Shown: one piece after another, positions 9,453-18,296 of the stretch | Numbering within the stretch: the stretch's first letter is position 1 | Layout of the letters: each line of letters opens with the position of its first letter | Source of the DNA: JAHIVB01 sp964574705 | GTDB lineage: Bacteria; Bacillota_I; Bacilli_A; Izemoplasmatales; Hujiaoplasmataceae | Assembly (NCBI GenBank): GCA_964574705.1 | Contig: CAZNOO010000001.1 | Span: forward strand, 1 to 64,000 | Direction: 5' to 3' | DNA length: 64,000 bases | The notes under the pieces: generated by a model | What the model was told of the DNA's origin: nothing | Database searches by the model: none | What the model saw: only the letters and a program-made list of their open reading frames with translations | Position numbers and translations under genes: made by a program

Positions 9453-10073
9453 ATGAGAAAAACATCATTGGGTGAATTGATAGCGAATGCAGTGAGTCAT
9501 GGCGTAGGATTGTTGCTTGCGATTGCAGGCTTTGTTTTACTCCTTGTCAAGGCACAAGGAACAGCAGAAGTCATCTCATCTTTAGTTTTTGGGATTTCAT
9601 TGATTCTTCTTTATACTTCAAGTACTTTGTTCCATTCGTTCCCTGAAAAAATGAAACGAGTGTTTACAGTATTTCAACGGCTCGATCATTCAAGCATCTT
9701 TTTGCTGATTTCTGGAACATATACGCCATTTTTGATTCTTGTGATTCATAATGTGAGAGGATACATTTTATTAGCTTTTTTATGGGTTATCACGATTGTG
9801 GGGATTGTATTTAAGTCCATTTGGATTTCTAAATTTAAATACATTCACTTGACCATCTATCTATTAATGGGCTGGAGTCTCTTGTTTGTCTTTAATGATT
9901 TTATAGAAAATATCGGGAATTACTATTTTGTACTCGCGGGTGGACTGAGTTATACCTTTGGGATTGCTTTTTATGTCTCAAAATTCAAATATTCACACTT
10001 CATCTGGCATTTGTTTGTATTGATGGGATCTATATTTCATTGGATTGCGATTTGGAATATACTTAACTTGTAA
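9453..10073 (+). CDS. trhA: Hemolysin III / PAQR family membrane protein
   Basis: GGAGGG precedes the ATG at 9453. The 206-residue length and seven hydrophobic segments match the bacterial hemolysin III (PAQR) family. Diagnostic residues are visible: the N-terminal LIANAVSHGVG with the conserved His, SSTLFHSFP, RLDHSSIFLLISGTYTPF with the Asp-His pair, and the C-terminal FIWHLFVLMGSIFHW with paired His. These His and Asp residues form a metal site in PAQR receptors. Bacterial members are linked to membrane lipid homeostasis; true hemolysis is not established for most. It stands alone between terminator-bounded units. Confidence 0.88.
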   Translation: MRKTSLGELIANAVSHGVGLLLAIAGFVLLLVKAQGTAEVISSLVFGISLILLYTSSTLFHSFPEKMKRVFTVFQRLDHSSIFLLISGTYTPFLILVIHNVRGYILLAFLWVITIVGIVFKSIWISKFKYIHLTIYLLMGWSLLFVFNDFIENIGNYYFVLAGGLSYTFGIAFYVSKFKYSHFIWHLFVLMGSIFHWIAIWNILNL

Positions 10074-10174
10074 CTATATGTTTTATACACGTCTTGTACA
10101 TCTGAAAAAAACTTGGTATTCTTAATATTATAGTTTATCTTCATAAATATAGATTCATCAAGTAGGTGAGTATA

Positions 10175-10897
10175 TTGGAAAACTTCTTCAAATCAAAAAC
10201 GACGAATTATATTGTCTCATTGTTGTTGGTGCTTTCAATTCTCGGACTAATTGTGATCATGATTATCGACTTAATGCCATTGATGAAAGACGTCGTCGTT
10301 CACATTACAGATGAGCAAGTCGTAACGAGGGATATCTATGATTATGGTGCGAAGGGAATTTTTATTTTGGCAATGCTTCAAGCACTACAGGTTATAACCA
10401 CAGTTTTCCCCTCGGCGGCAATCCAGATTTTATCAGGACTAACCTATGGTTTGTTTGAAGGAATGCTCATATGTTTGCTTGGACTGATTATTGGCAATGC
10501 AATCGTGTTCACTTTACTTCGTCAGTTCAATAAGACGTTTCGGTTATTTCGACGAGACCATGAGAAGATTAAGAAAGAAAAAAAATGGGATTTTTCTTTT
10601 TTAGCCGAATCGAAAAATGCGACTAAAATCGCCTTCATTCTCTATTTGATTCCGGGTATTCCAAATGGAATCCTTCCTTATATTTTCGTTAAAACGAAAA
10701 TGAGACTCTTAGAATATTTGCTCGTCATTATTGTTGCTGGTGCACCTTCGATTCTCTTTTACAGTTTAATCGGAGAGAGACTATCGAGTGGAGACCCTTA
10801 CACGGCATTGATCCTTTTGATTATTTTCTTGGTTCTTGGGCTGGTTGTAGTTCTGTTTAGAAAAAAAATCATTGAGTTGGTAAAAAAACACAGTTAA
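10175..10897 (+). CDS. TVP38/TMEM64 (VTT/DedA-type) membrane protein
   Basis: I choose the TTG at 10175 because AGGTGAG ends five bases upstream; a GTG at 10166 lies inside that site and has none of its own. About 240 residues. A first helix (about 10-35) is followed by a periplasmic stretch and the VTT core with FPSAAIQILSGLTYGLFEGM and GLIIGNAIVF, a charged cytoplasmic loop (about 130-150) and three more helices ending in a Lys-rich tail. VTT proteins are thought to act as lipid scramblases or in membrane homeostasis; the substrate cannot be read from sequence. It ends at the hairpin 10906-10930. Confidence 0.8.
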   Translation: MENFFKSKTTNYIVSLLLVLSILGLIVIMIIDLMPLMKDVVVHITDEQVVTRDIYDYGAKGIFILAMLQALQVITTVFPSAAIQILSGLTYGLFEGMLICLLGLIIGNAIVFTLLRQFNKTFRLFRRDHEKIKKEKKWDFSFLAESKNATKIAFILYLIPGIPNGILPYIFVKTKMRLLEYLLVIIVAGAPSILFYSLIGERLSSGDPYTALILLIIFLVLGLVVVLFRKKIIELVKKHS

Positions 10898-10905
10898 GTG
10901 GTAGT

Positions 10906-10930
10906 AGCGAATATCGTTCGCTTCCTTTTT
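10906..10930 (+). terminator. Rho-independent terminator
   Basis: AGCGAA, five-base loop, TTCGCT, then a T-rich tail, nine bases after the VTT gene. Confidence 0.6.
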
Positions 10931-10953
10931 CTTTTATGAAGCGTATTTAGGTA

Positions 10954-10981
10954 TTGTCAAAACATGAAATTATGTTATAGT
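10954..10981 (+). promoter_or_regulatory. Promoter of tRNA-Gln
   Basis: TTGTCA (10954-10959), 16-base spacer, TATAGT (10976-10981) with an extended TGT just before the -10, 21 bases ahead of the tRNA. Confidence 0.65.
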
Positions 10982-11002
10982 ATTAATAGGATTTATCGAC
11001 AT

Positions 11003-11077
11003 TGGGCTATGGCCAAGTGGTTAAGGCATCGGATTCTGACTCCGAGATCGAGAGTTCGAATCTCTCTAGCCCTGCCA
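11003..11077 (+). tRNA. tRNA-Gln (anticodon CTG)
   Basis: A cloverleaf can be drawn by eye: acceptor TGGGCTA/TAGCCCT, anticodon stem TCGGA/TCCGA with loop TTCTGAC giving anticodon CTG (reads CAG), T-arm AGAG-TTCGAAT-CTCT, discriminator G and an encoded CCA at 11075-11077. The first acceptor pair is U1-U72 instead of U-A; an unpaired or weak 1-72 pair is typical of tRNA-Gln. A hairpin with T tail follows at once. Confidence 0.93.
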
Positions 11078-11084
11078 GTTAAGT

Positions 11085-11112
11085 AAAAATCACGAAATTC
11101 GTGATTTTTTTC
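11085..11112 (+). terminator. Terminator after tRNA-Gln
   Basis: AAAAATCACG, loop AAATT, CGTGATTTTT with further T residues, eight bases after the tRNA CCA end. Confidence 0.8.
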
Positions 11113-11182
11113 TTTAAACCCCATGCATAAAAATCAAAATCTTGTATAATTTTCTTATATGTTTCCAAAAGGAGTTGTCTAT

Positions 11183-11668
11183 ATGCAGAAAGAAAAATCA
11201 ATTGATTGGGTTAAGAAGTATCGAACTGAAGCCATTATTTTGCTTACTGTAATTGTCATATATTCCTTGAGGGGTTTGATATTGTCAAGCGCAGTACTTT
11301 CAAGTGGAGTTTCGATATTCATTCAAATGTGGGCAATTCCCTTAATATACGTAGGAATGTTGATATGGATGATAGTGAAGAAAACAGTTCAGTCTTCGAA
11401 TCTGTCAAATTTTTTTTTCCAAAGTTACTTGTTATTTGTGTTCCCTGTTCATGTGATGATCTATTATATGATTTTCACCGATTTCAATCTCGTGATTTTA
11501 TACTTCATTGGAATATATTTTTTGTTTTGCGCAAGTTTCTTTCTTTTTGTAAGAATAAAAGCAGGTAAGATTATTAGAATCACTTTTTGGATGATTGATA
11601 GTGTGCTTCAAATCGTATTTATCTACATCTGGATTTTAGTCATAGGGATTCAAAATATCTCTGTTTAA
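11183..11668 (+). CDS. Membrane protein of unknown function
   Basis: AGGAG at 11170-11174 sets the start at ATG 11183 (161 aa) in preference to the in-frame ATG at 11159. The product is a hydrophobic protein with about five helices and a short charged N-terminus (QKEKSIDWVKKYRTE). No family motif is recognised. It lies 25 bases ahead of the EamA transporter gene and may be co-transcribed with it. Confidence 0.55.
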   Translation: MQKEKSIDWVKKYRTEAIILLTVIVIYSLRGLILSSAVLSSGVSIFIQMWAIPLIYVGMLIWMIVKKTVQSSNLSNFFFQSYLLFVFPVHVMIYYMIFTDFNLVILYFIGIYFLFCASFFLFVRIKAGKIIRITFWMIDSVLQIVFIYIWILVIGIQNISV

Positions 11669-11693
11669 ATATACGATTGCGTGAGGGAGTAAA

Positions 11694-12629
11694 ATGCTAA
11701 CAAAAGAGTCTCAAAATCGGATTTCAATTCTCTTTCTATTTTTAGGATACGCCATTTTTGGATTTAGTTTTTTGTTCTCCAAAAAGGCACTGATGGAAAC
11801 ATCGCCTTTTGTCATGCTTGCATTTCGGTTTACCGTTACATTTATCATTTTAAACCTGGTGATGATTTTTAGAAAAAAGAAGATGGTCTTCAAAGGGAAG
11901 AAGCTTCTGTATGTCTTTTTATTAGGGCTGGTTCAACCAGTTCTATATTTTTTATGTGAGGGATATGGCGTAATGTTACTTCAGACATCCTATGTTGGGA
12001 TTATTTTGTCGTTGATTCCAATGACTAGTTTTTTACTTGGGTTTTTGTTTTTAAATGAGAAAGTAAAAAGAATTCAAGTTGTTTTTGCGTTTATAAGTAT
12101 TATTGGAGTTGTTTTGACCACGCTTGGAGAAAGCCAAGGGGCTTTTAGTTGGCTAGGATTCATTCTGATTTTTGGAAGTGTGATTACCGCATCAATGTTT
12201 AGTGTGTTATCGAGAAAAGTCGCTCTTGATTTCGATGCGTTTGAAAGAACCTACATCATGTTTTTTATCGGGTTTGTTACTTTCTTGGTTTTAGGTGCTA
12301 TAGATGCAATGGGAGACTTCCAAGCAATGGTTTTAACTCCAATGAAAAGTAGTTCATTTTGGATTGATATTTTGTATTTAGCTGGCGTATCTTCCGTAGG
12401 GGCTTTCTTAATGATCAATTATGCGATGACTCATATTAGTGTGGCGAAAGCGTCTATATTTACAAATTTAACCACAGTTATATCGATACTCGCAGGCGTT
12501 TTGTTCCTAAACGAGCAATTCGGGTGGTTTCAGGCAATAGGTTCATTGATTATCATTGCTTCCGTTTATGGCGTCAATCGGAAGAGAAAATCCAAAACGT
12601 CCGTCCTAAGTCAAGTGATGATTGGCTAA
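11694..12629 (+). CDS. EamA/DMT-family transporter
   Basis: GGGAG precedes ATG 11694. The 311-residue protein has ten hydrophobic segments arranged as two EamA repeats: the first begins YAIFGFSFLFSKKALMETSPFVMLAFRF, the second around SWLGFILIFGSVITASMFSVLSRK, and it ends in a basic tail. Features such as the LF.NE turn after each repeat (FLFLNEKVKR, VLFLNEQFGW) are characteristic of drug/metabolite exporters. The substrate cannot be inferred; family members export amino acids, purines or other metabolites. Confidence 0.88.
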   Translation: MLTKESQNRISILFLFLGYAIFGFSFLFSKKALMETSPFVMLAFRFTVTFIILNLVMIFRKKKMVFKGKKLLYVFLLGLVQPVLYFLCEGYGVMLLQTSYVGIILSLIPMTSFLLGFLFLNEKVKRIQVVFAFISIIGVVLTTLGESQGAFSWLGFILIFGSVITASMFSVLSRKVALDFDAFERTYIMFFIGFVTFLVLGAIDAMGDFQAMVLTPMKSSSFWIDILYLAGVSSVGAFLMINYAMTHISVAKASIFTNLTTVISILAGVLFLNEQFGWFQAIGSLIIIASVYGVNRKRKSKTSVLSQVMIG

Positions 12630-12715
12630 TCAATTCAGTTTTTCAAAAATTGATATTCAGAGCACAAAGTTTATGATATACTATATTTAACAACACAATT
12701 TCAGGAGGAATACCG

Positions 12716-13522
12716 ATGAACGAATTTGATTCAACAGTTCAAGATTTGTTTGAAAAGGGTCCATCTTTGGAACCGGAACAAAATGAAGCAAAAAGGATCA
12801 TTAAGGATTTTGCGGGAAGCTGGAAAGTTTTAGTCATTCCAGTAAGTTATACGGCAATTGCGTTTTTTTATTATTTCATGATGAAAACTTCACTTGTGCT
12901 ATTGTTTGAGCAAGTTCCAATGGATTTTTCAATGTTTGGAGGCGTTGAAGCTTATGTCAACAGCGTCTCGATGACGGGCCTCGTTATATCGCTCATTGCG
13001 ACGATTCCAGTTTGGCTTATCTATTTTGGTGGAAAGAGTGAGTCCAATCTTACTTTGACCGGAGTTCAGATTATTAGAGTAGTAGCACAAATCGCCAGAG
13101 TAATATTGTATATTGGAATTGTTTTGGTCGTCTTCACCATGTTTGCAGGAATGTTAGCTTCCCCTGGCGCAACACTTTTCTTGGTTGTGTTATACGCTGC
13201 CGTATTTGTGGGAGTGATCATTTTTTACAACCGATATATTGACTTTCTTCAGGATATTGAATCTGTTTTAAAGGGTCATGCCTATAAAATTCCAGACGCC
13301 TCGAAACTTCGAATTTTTCTAGTCCTTTCACTGATTATTTCTATCATTGGAGTATTGGGGATGTTTTCTGCGACTCAGATGCTGGATTCTAACTTTTTTG
13401 ATTATGAGGGAACGATTATCTCTTTGGATTTCATGGACTCATTCTTGTATATATCGCTTGCTGGTACAGCTTTGATAGTGTACTGGCTTTATGTCTTCAC
13501 ACAATATCAGAAATTGAAATAA
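12716..13522 (+). CDS. Multi-pass membrane protein, unknown
   Basis: AGGAGGA stands seven bases before ATG 12716. The 268-residue protein has an acidic cytoplasmic-type N-terminus (about 1-35, FDSTVQDLFEKGPSLEPEQN) and then about six helices, with a cytoplasmic loop near residue 180 (NRYIDFLQDIESVLKGHAYKIP). It faintly resembles Yip1-type proteins in layout, but I cannot name a family. The transcript ends at the hairpin 13556-13586. Confidence 0.6.
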   Translation: MNEFDSTVQDLFEKGPSLEPEQNEAKRIIKDFAGSWKVLVIPVSYTAIAFFYYFMMKTSLVLLFEQVPMDFSMFGGVEAYVNSVSMTGLVISLIATIPVWLIYFGGKSESNLTLTGVQIIRVVAQIARVILYIGIVLVVFTMFAGMLASPGATLFLVVLYAAVFVGVIIFYNRYIDFLQDIESVLKGHAYKIPDASKLRIFLVLSLIISIIGVLGMFSATQMLDSNFFDYEGTIISLDFMDSFLYISLAGTALIVYWLYVFTQYQKLK

Positions 13523-13555
13523 GAATTTTAAAGTACTATATTCATAAATATCCTA

Positions 13556-13586
13556 AAAACAAGAAATCATCCGATTTCTTGTTTTT
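13556..13586 (+). terminator. Rho-independent terminator
   Basis: AAAACAAGAAATC, loop ATCC, GATTTCTTGTTTTT. Confidence 0.85.
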
Positions 13587-13642
13587 CACTTTAATAACCT
13601 TTTAAAATACAGTATACTATTACTATAAACAGGAGGAAATTT

Positions 13643-14953
13643 ATGAACGCAAGAGGAAATGACTGGTATCGACTCGATAATGCCGCAAAAATCTATCCTG
13701 TATTGCCATCAGAGCGCTTTACGCATGTTTTTCGTGTTTCTGCGACTTTGAATGAATTGGTGGTACCTTCTATCCTCGAAAGAGCAATAGAAGAGCTAAG
13801 GAGCAGATTTCCTTCGTTTTTCGTTCAGTTACGTCATGGATTGTTTTGGTATTTCTTTGAAAAAAATGACAGAAAAGTGATTGTAAAAAAAGAGTCACCC
13901 ATCATCTGTGAAAATATCAAAAGATACAACAACAATCGTTATTATTTTACTTTTTTCTACTATCAAAACCGTATCAGCATGGAAGTGTTCCATGCTTTAT
14001 CCGATGGTGATGGAGCGATCCAGTTCCTGAAAGCGGTAATCAAACAGTATTTGATTTTGGTTCATGATTTAAACCTTACCGACGAAACGATTTTTTCAGT
14101 CGGAGAAGTTCCTCATTTTCTGGAATTTTCGGATTGCTACGAAGGAAATTATAAACCTTCTAAAAAAGTGAAATATCCCACACCGAAAGCCTATTTGCTA
14201 AAAGAAAAACATATTCCAGTAAGGGCTTGTGGCGTGATCAACTCAACGATACCTACAGATCAATTGCTACGACTTGCCAAAAAACAGAATGTTACAATTA
14301 CACAACTCGTCGCAGGGTTGTTAATCTATTCGGCTTATACAATCACAGAACACAAGAACTTTAAGAAGAAAGTTCTGTCGATTACCATACCAATCAATCT
14401 TCGCCCATTCTATCACTCTCAGACACTCAGAAATTTCTCTTTATACTTTTACACGACTTTCAAACCAACAAACGAGATTCCTGATTTGAAAGAAATCCTA
14501 TCGAAAGTGAAACAGGATTTCACTGAGGAACTGGTTCCTGAGCGAATACAAAATAGGCTTAATAATATTGTGAGGCTATCGAAAAGCTATCTTGTACGGA
14601 TAATTCCCCTGCCGATTAAAATGCTAATTTTTAAAATCGCTTATGTTTATTATGGAAAAAAACCTTCTACAATGACGTTCTCTAATTTCGGACAGATTAC
14701 AATGCCTGATGAGTTGAAACCATATGTGAAATCTTTCACGTTCAATTTGGGGTCCGGGTTAAAGCCTGCAGTAGCTTTGAATTCTTACAACGGAATGACA
14801 AAAATAATTTTTTCACGTGCTTTTATCGATACACGACTGGAAAGAACGTTTTTTACTTATCTGACTTCAATGGGGTTGGACGTCGAAATAGAATCCAATT
14901 TCCTTGAACATAATTTTGGAAAACAGAACGATGGAGGACAAAATGGACTATAA
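13643..14953 (+). CDS. HXXXD acyltransferase (alcohol acetyltransferase/condensation superfamily)
   Basis: AGGAGG precedes ATG 13643. The 436-residue protein has the chloramphenicol-acetyltransferase-like double fold, with the catalytic motif HALSDGDG placing H117 as general base and D121 as structural Asp. The second half carries TIPINLRPF and a late NFG stretch (TMTFSNFGQI) typical of condensation and acetyltransferase members. It would transfer an acyl group from a CoA donor to an alcohol or amine. The acceptor is unknown; the absence of carrier protein or NRPS genes nearby argues against a peptide-synthetase role. Its 3' end overlaps the aldo-keto reductase gene by 11 bases, so the two are coupled. 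Confidence 0.75.
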   Translation: MNARGNDWYRLDNAAKIYPVLPSERFTHVFRVSATLNELVVPSILERAIEELRSRFPSFFVQLRHGLFWYFFEKNDRKVIVKKESPIICENIKRYNNNRYYFTFFYYQNRISMEVFHALSDGDGAIQFLKAVIKQYLILVHDLNLTDETIFSVGEVPHFLEFSDCYEGNYKPSKKVKYPTPKAYLLKEKHIPVRACGVINSTIPTDQLLRLAKKQNVTITQLVAGLLIYSAYTITEHKNFKKKVLSITIPINLRPFYHSQTLRNFSLYFYTTFKPTNEIPDLKEILSKVKQDFTEELVPERIQNRLNNIVRLSKSYLVRIIPLPIKMLIFKIAYVYYGKKPSTMTFSNFGQITMPDELKPYVKSFTFNLGSGLKPAVALNSYNGMTKIIFSRAFIDTRLERTFFTYLTSMGLDVEIESNFLEHNFGKQNDGGQNGL

Positions 14954-15875
14954 ATCATTTGCGGATACAAAAAAGCAAGCGAGTAGACTTGGCTTTGGTG
15001 CGTGGCAACTTGGAAACAGCGAGTTTTGGTCACCCATGACGGAGCAAGAAGGCATCAATCTAGTACAAGAAGCTGTTAAAAATGGAATTACATTATTCGA
15101 TACTGCCCCCGGATATGCTTCGGGACGTTCTGAAACTATCTTGGGAAAAGCGTTAAAGAATGTAAGAGAAGAGGTCATTATCAATTCGAAATTCGGACAT
15201 CGCGCTGATGGGAGAACTGATTTTTCATCCACTTCGATAGAAGCGGCGATTCATGACAGCTTATCCCGACTTCAAACCGACTACCTAGACAGTTTGATTT
15301 TGCATAATCCAGCAAAAAACATATTAATGGGGTTCACAGACCATTTCAAAGTGATGAAACAAATGAAGGATTTAGGTTTGATTCGATCATATGGTGTCAG
15401 TATCGATTCTATAGAAGAACTTCAGATGACACTCGAGCATACAGATTCTTCAGTCATCGAAATCATGTTCAACGTCTTTCATCAAATACCGGAAGAATGG
15501 CTAAACAAGGCTAAAGACAAAGGCGTTGCTATTATTGCGAAAGTTCCACTTGATTCAGGATGGCTCTCAGGAAAATATGACCAATATACCGTCTTCACTG
15601 GAATCAGAGACCGTTGGCTCTTTGAAGATAAAAAGCGCAGGTCAGATTTATGCAAAAAACTGATTTGGTTTACCAGAGACAAAAACTTAACAAAATATGC
15701 TTTGGGATTTATCAAGAGTTTTGATCAGATTACTTCGTTTATCCCAGGGATTCATTCGATGGAACATTTGCATGAAAACTTGAGTTACGCTGAATATAAT
15801 TTACCTGAAGAACTAAAAAAACAATTCATCAACCTTTATGAAAAGGAAATCAAAAACAATCCACTTCCGTGGTAA
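14943..15875 (+). CDS. Aldo/keto reductase
   Basis: GGAGG at 14933-14937, inside the end of the previous gene, fixes the start at ATG 14943 (310 aa). The catalytic tetrad is visible as D53 (TLFDTAPGY), Y58, K83 (NSKFG) and H121 (LILHNP), in a TIM-barrel of normal length. It should reduce aldehydes or ketones, or oxidise the corresponding alcohols, with NAD(P)H. The overlap with an acyltransferase that would act on alcohols makes a shared small-molecule pathway plausible, which is an inference. It is followed nine bases later by a DUF2087 gene. Confidence 0.9.
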   Translation: MDYKSFADTKKQASRLGFGAWQLGNSEFWSPMTEQEGINLVQEAVKNGITLFDTAPGYASGRSETILGKALKNVREEVIINSKFGHRADGRTDFSSTSIEAAIHDSLSRLQTDYLDSLILHNPAKNILMGFTDHFKVMKQMKDLGLIRSYGVSIDSIEELQMTLEHTDSSVIEIMFNVFHQIPEEWLNKAKDKGVAIIAKVPLDSGWLSGKYDQYTVFTGIRDRWLFEDKKRRSDLCKKLIWFTRDKNLTKYALGFIKSFDQITSFIPGIHSMEHLHENLSYAEYNLPEELKKQFINLYEKEIKNNPLPW

Positions 15876-15884
15876 GGAGGTCCT

Positions 15885-16178
15885 ATGTTTTTTGAAGTCA
15901 TTGAAAGTGAACTAGAACAGGTGTTTTTGAGTTATTTTGAACCGGTGGGTCCATTAAGACTGAAAATCATTCCATCCAAACAGAAAAAGAAATATCTTGC
16001 ATTAATCTATATTTCCAGACTTTTTGAAAAAGGAATACATTATTCAGAAAAAGAGGTCAACGAGATCTTAATCGATGTATATTTTGACTATGTCTCCTTG
16101 AGAAGAGACCTGATTGATTACAAGTTTATGGAAAGAACAAAAGACGGAAAGGCATATTGGGTCAAGGAAAATGAATGA
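15885..16178 (+). CDS. DUF2087 domain protein
   Basis: AAGGAGG precedes ATG 15885. The 97-residue product matches the DUF2087 pattern: GPLRLKIIPSKQKKKYLALIY stretch, then YSEKEVNEIL, then the RRDLIDYKFMERTKDGKAYW ending. This compact helical domain, often compared with winged helices, is found alone or fused to ArsR-type regulators, so a role in regulation is possible but unproven. Its last eight bases overlap the methyltransferase start. Confidence 0.8.
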   Translation: MFFEVIESELEQVFLSYFEPVGPLRLKIIPSKQKKKYLALIYISRLFEKGIHYSEKEVNEILIDVYFDYVSLRRDLIDYKFMERTKDGKAYWVKENE

Positions 16179-16965
16179 AGTCGATTCAAACAAATTGGCA
16201 TGGAATCTCCTTGCGAAAGATCATTATGAACATTTTAAAGAACGATTAAAAAACGAATCTTCGATTCTGAACCCCATCATCCATGAAGAGTTAGGAGATT
16301 TAAAGGGAAAAACGTTAATACACCTCCAATGTAACACGGGAGCGGACACTGTCTCTTTAGCAAGAAGTGGCGCAATCATTACCGGAGTCGATATCGCACC
16401 AGACAATGTCCTATATGCAAAAAAGCTTGCTCAAGATTTTGGGTTTGATCAAGCGAGATTCATTGAATCGGATATCATGAAATTGAAAGAAATTCACCAG
16501 GAACACTACGATATCGTATTTACAAGCGAAGGAGTACTAGGGTGGCTCCCAGATTTAAAAATATGGGCTGAAACGATTCGGTCCTTGCTTCATAAAGACG
16601 GATTTTTCTATCTAAATGAAATTCATCCCTTCTTTTTGATGCTCGATGAGGAAGCGTTTGCCAATAAGGAATTCAAATTCAAGTATCCATATTTTGGTAA
16701 ACAACTAGATGAAAGTGATACGATTGGAGGATATGCGGTATCTCCCAAAAAAGCGAAAGCTTATTATTGGATGTATTCATTGTCGGAAATTATCAACAGT
16801 TTAATTGATGCCGGTCTCGAGGTTTGTTATCTCCATGAATTCGACACCATCTGTTATAATGTGGGTAATATGGAATTGGTCAATACAAGTCAATACCAAC
16901 ATTTGGAATGGAAAAACAAAATTCCGATGCAATATTCGATTAAAGCTAAAATTAGACCAAAGTAA
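16171..16965 (+). CDS. Class I SAM-dependent methyltransferase
   Basis: I start at ATG 16171 (264 aa), preceded by AAGG within the end of the DUF2087 gene; upstream in-frame codons are part of that gene. Motif I reads LIHLQCNTGADTVSLA with the acidic VDIA of motif II; EGVLGWLPDLKIW and YLNEIHPFF follow. This wording is typical of a UbiE-like small-molecule methyltransferase subfamily. The substrate is unknown. It is last in a unit with acyltransferase, reductase and DUF2087 genes and is closed by a strong hairpin. Confidence 0.85.
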   Translation: MNEVDSNKLAWNLLAKDHYEHFKERLKNESSILNPIIHEELGDLKGKTLIHLQCNTGADTVSLARSGAIITGVDIAPDNVLYAKKLAQDFGFDQARFIESDIMKLKEIHQEHYDIVFTSEGVLGWLPDLKIWAETIRSLLHKDGFFYLNEIHPFFLMLDEEAFANKEFKFKYPYFGKQLDESDTIGGYAVSPKKAKAYYWMYSLSEIINSLIDAGLEVCYLHEFDTICYNVGNMELVNTSQYQHLEWKNKIPMQYSIKAKIRPK

Positions 16966-16996
16966 AAAGGTTTGTCCGAGGACAAACCTTTTTTTT
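16966..16996. terminator. Bidirectional terminator
   Basis: AAAGGTTTGTCC, three-base loop, GACAAACCTTT flanked by A and T runs on both sides; it serves the methyltransferase gene on + and the binding-protein gene on -. Confidence 0.85.
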
Positions 16997-17019
16997 GAGA
17001 TTAATTGAGACTAAGAGAA

Positions 17020-18264
17020 TTAATCTCCTAATGCTTCGATTGCTGCTTTGATTTGAGCAACGAATTCTGCTTTTGTAATGTCACCTGCTGCATAAAGTGT
17101 GTAGATTGGGCCAACGGTTTCCATTCCGAATCCACTTGGCATATCATTTTGCCACCATGCATAGATGTGTCCACTTGCCATCCATTCAGCAACAGCTGCT
17201 GATAATGGAGTGCTTGGAGTTAAGGTTACAGATTTGAAAGCTGGAACCATATGAGCTTGGTTAACCATGTAGTCATGTCCTGCTGCAGTTGAAGCTAAGT
17301 CTACCAAGAATTGTTTTGCAGAATCTAAGTCATCAGAATCTTTATTGATAACATAATAAGAAGGTGCACTAACAAATATGGAGTCTACAGTACCACTTAC
17401 AGTGGCATGAGGAGCATATCCCATTTCGAAATCTGCTTCGTCAAGGTTAGGATCAATCCAGTTGCCTTGGTGAATAAAAGCTGCATGTCCGCTGTCGAAC
17501 AATTGAACTTGTGAATCATAAGTTCCTTGGAGTAAGACTGTTTGGTCAGAATATTGGAATAATAATTCTACCCAGTCTGCCAATTGTGCAAGTCTTGCAT
17601 CATTTGCAATACCAGCATTCAAATCGTCGATAACGCTTGAATCATCATACTCTAATCCAGTTGAAAGATATCCATTGAAGTTGTGAAGACCTGTAACCCA
17701 AGTCATTCCATCTCCAGCTGCCATTGACAACACTGCATAATCATCCATGCTGTTTGTATCAAAGTAATCTTGGATTGCAGCAAATGCTGTTTCGTATGCT
17801 GCTAATGATGTTAGATCAGCTGGGTCTACGCCAGCAGCATCTAAAATTTCCATGTTGTAAGCAAGTCCCCAACCTTCAACTGCTACTGGGAATCCTTTAA
17901 CAACGCCGTCAACTGTGAAAGCAAGGTCTGTGTCAGCAATCCATGATTCGCCGTCAAGTGCTAAAATCTTGTCAGCGTATAGATTGTAGCCACCCATACC
18001 TTCGATAACGAAGATGTCAGGTTGTTCTGTTTTTTGGAATTCAGCTAAAATCTGAGTTCCATAAGCACAGGAGTCTCCACCGCATGTTACGATTTCAACG
18101 TTTACACCATTTAATTCTCCCCATGCTGCTGCATAAGTTGATAGTGTTTCGTTGATTTCAACTTTGTTTTGGAAAATGACAAGAGTCGTGTCATTTGATC
18201 CAGTACATCCTAAAACAGTTACTAGTGAAACTAAAGCGACTAAAACTAATAATAATTTTTTCAT
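17020..18264 (-). CDS. Sugar ABC transporter substrate-binding lipoprotein
   Basis: On the minus strand GGAGGAAAAAA precedes the ATG at 18264. The 414-residue protein begins with a lipoprotein signal ending TVLGC, so C20 is the predicted anchor. The body is a family 1 extracellular solute-binding protein: FQKTEQPDIFVIEG near the N-lobe, VAVEGWGLAYNMEIL, then AFIHQGNW and YYVINKDSDDLDSAKQFL. Together with the MalF/MalG-like permeases it forms an importer for an oligosaccharide, probably an alpha-glucoside given the GH65 gene. It is the last gene of the operon, 32 bases after GH65, instead of first as in most maltose-type operons. Confidence 0.9.
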   Translation of the reverse strand: MKKLLLVLVALVSLVTVLGCTGSNDTTLVIFQNKVEINETLSTYAAAWGELNGVNVEIVTCGGDSCAYGTQILAEFQKTEQPDIFVIEGMGGYNLYADKILALDGESWIADTDLAFTVDGVVKGFPVAVEGWGLAYNMEILDAAGVDPADLTSLAAYETAFAAIQDYFDTNSMDDYAVLSMAAGDGMTWVTGLHNFNGYLSTGLEYDDSSVIDDLNAGIANDARLAQLADWVELLFQYSDQTVLLQGTYDSQVQLFDSGHAAFIHQGNWIDPNLDEADFEMGYAPHATVSGTVDSIFVSAPSYYVINKDSDDLDSAKQFLVDLASTAAGHDYMVNQAHMVPAFKSVTLTPSTPLSAAVAEWMASGHIYAWWQNDMPSGFGMETVGPIYTLYAAGDITKAEFVAQIKAAIEALGD

Positions 18265-18296
18265 TTTTTTCCTCCTATTTTATTTAATTTAGTCTC

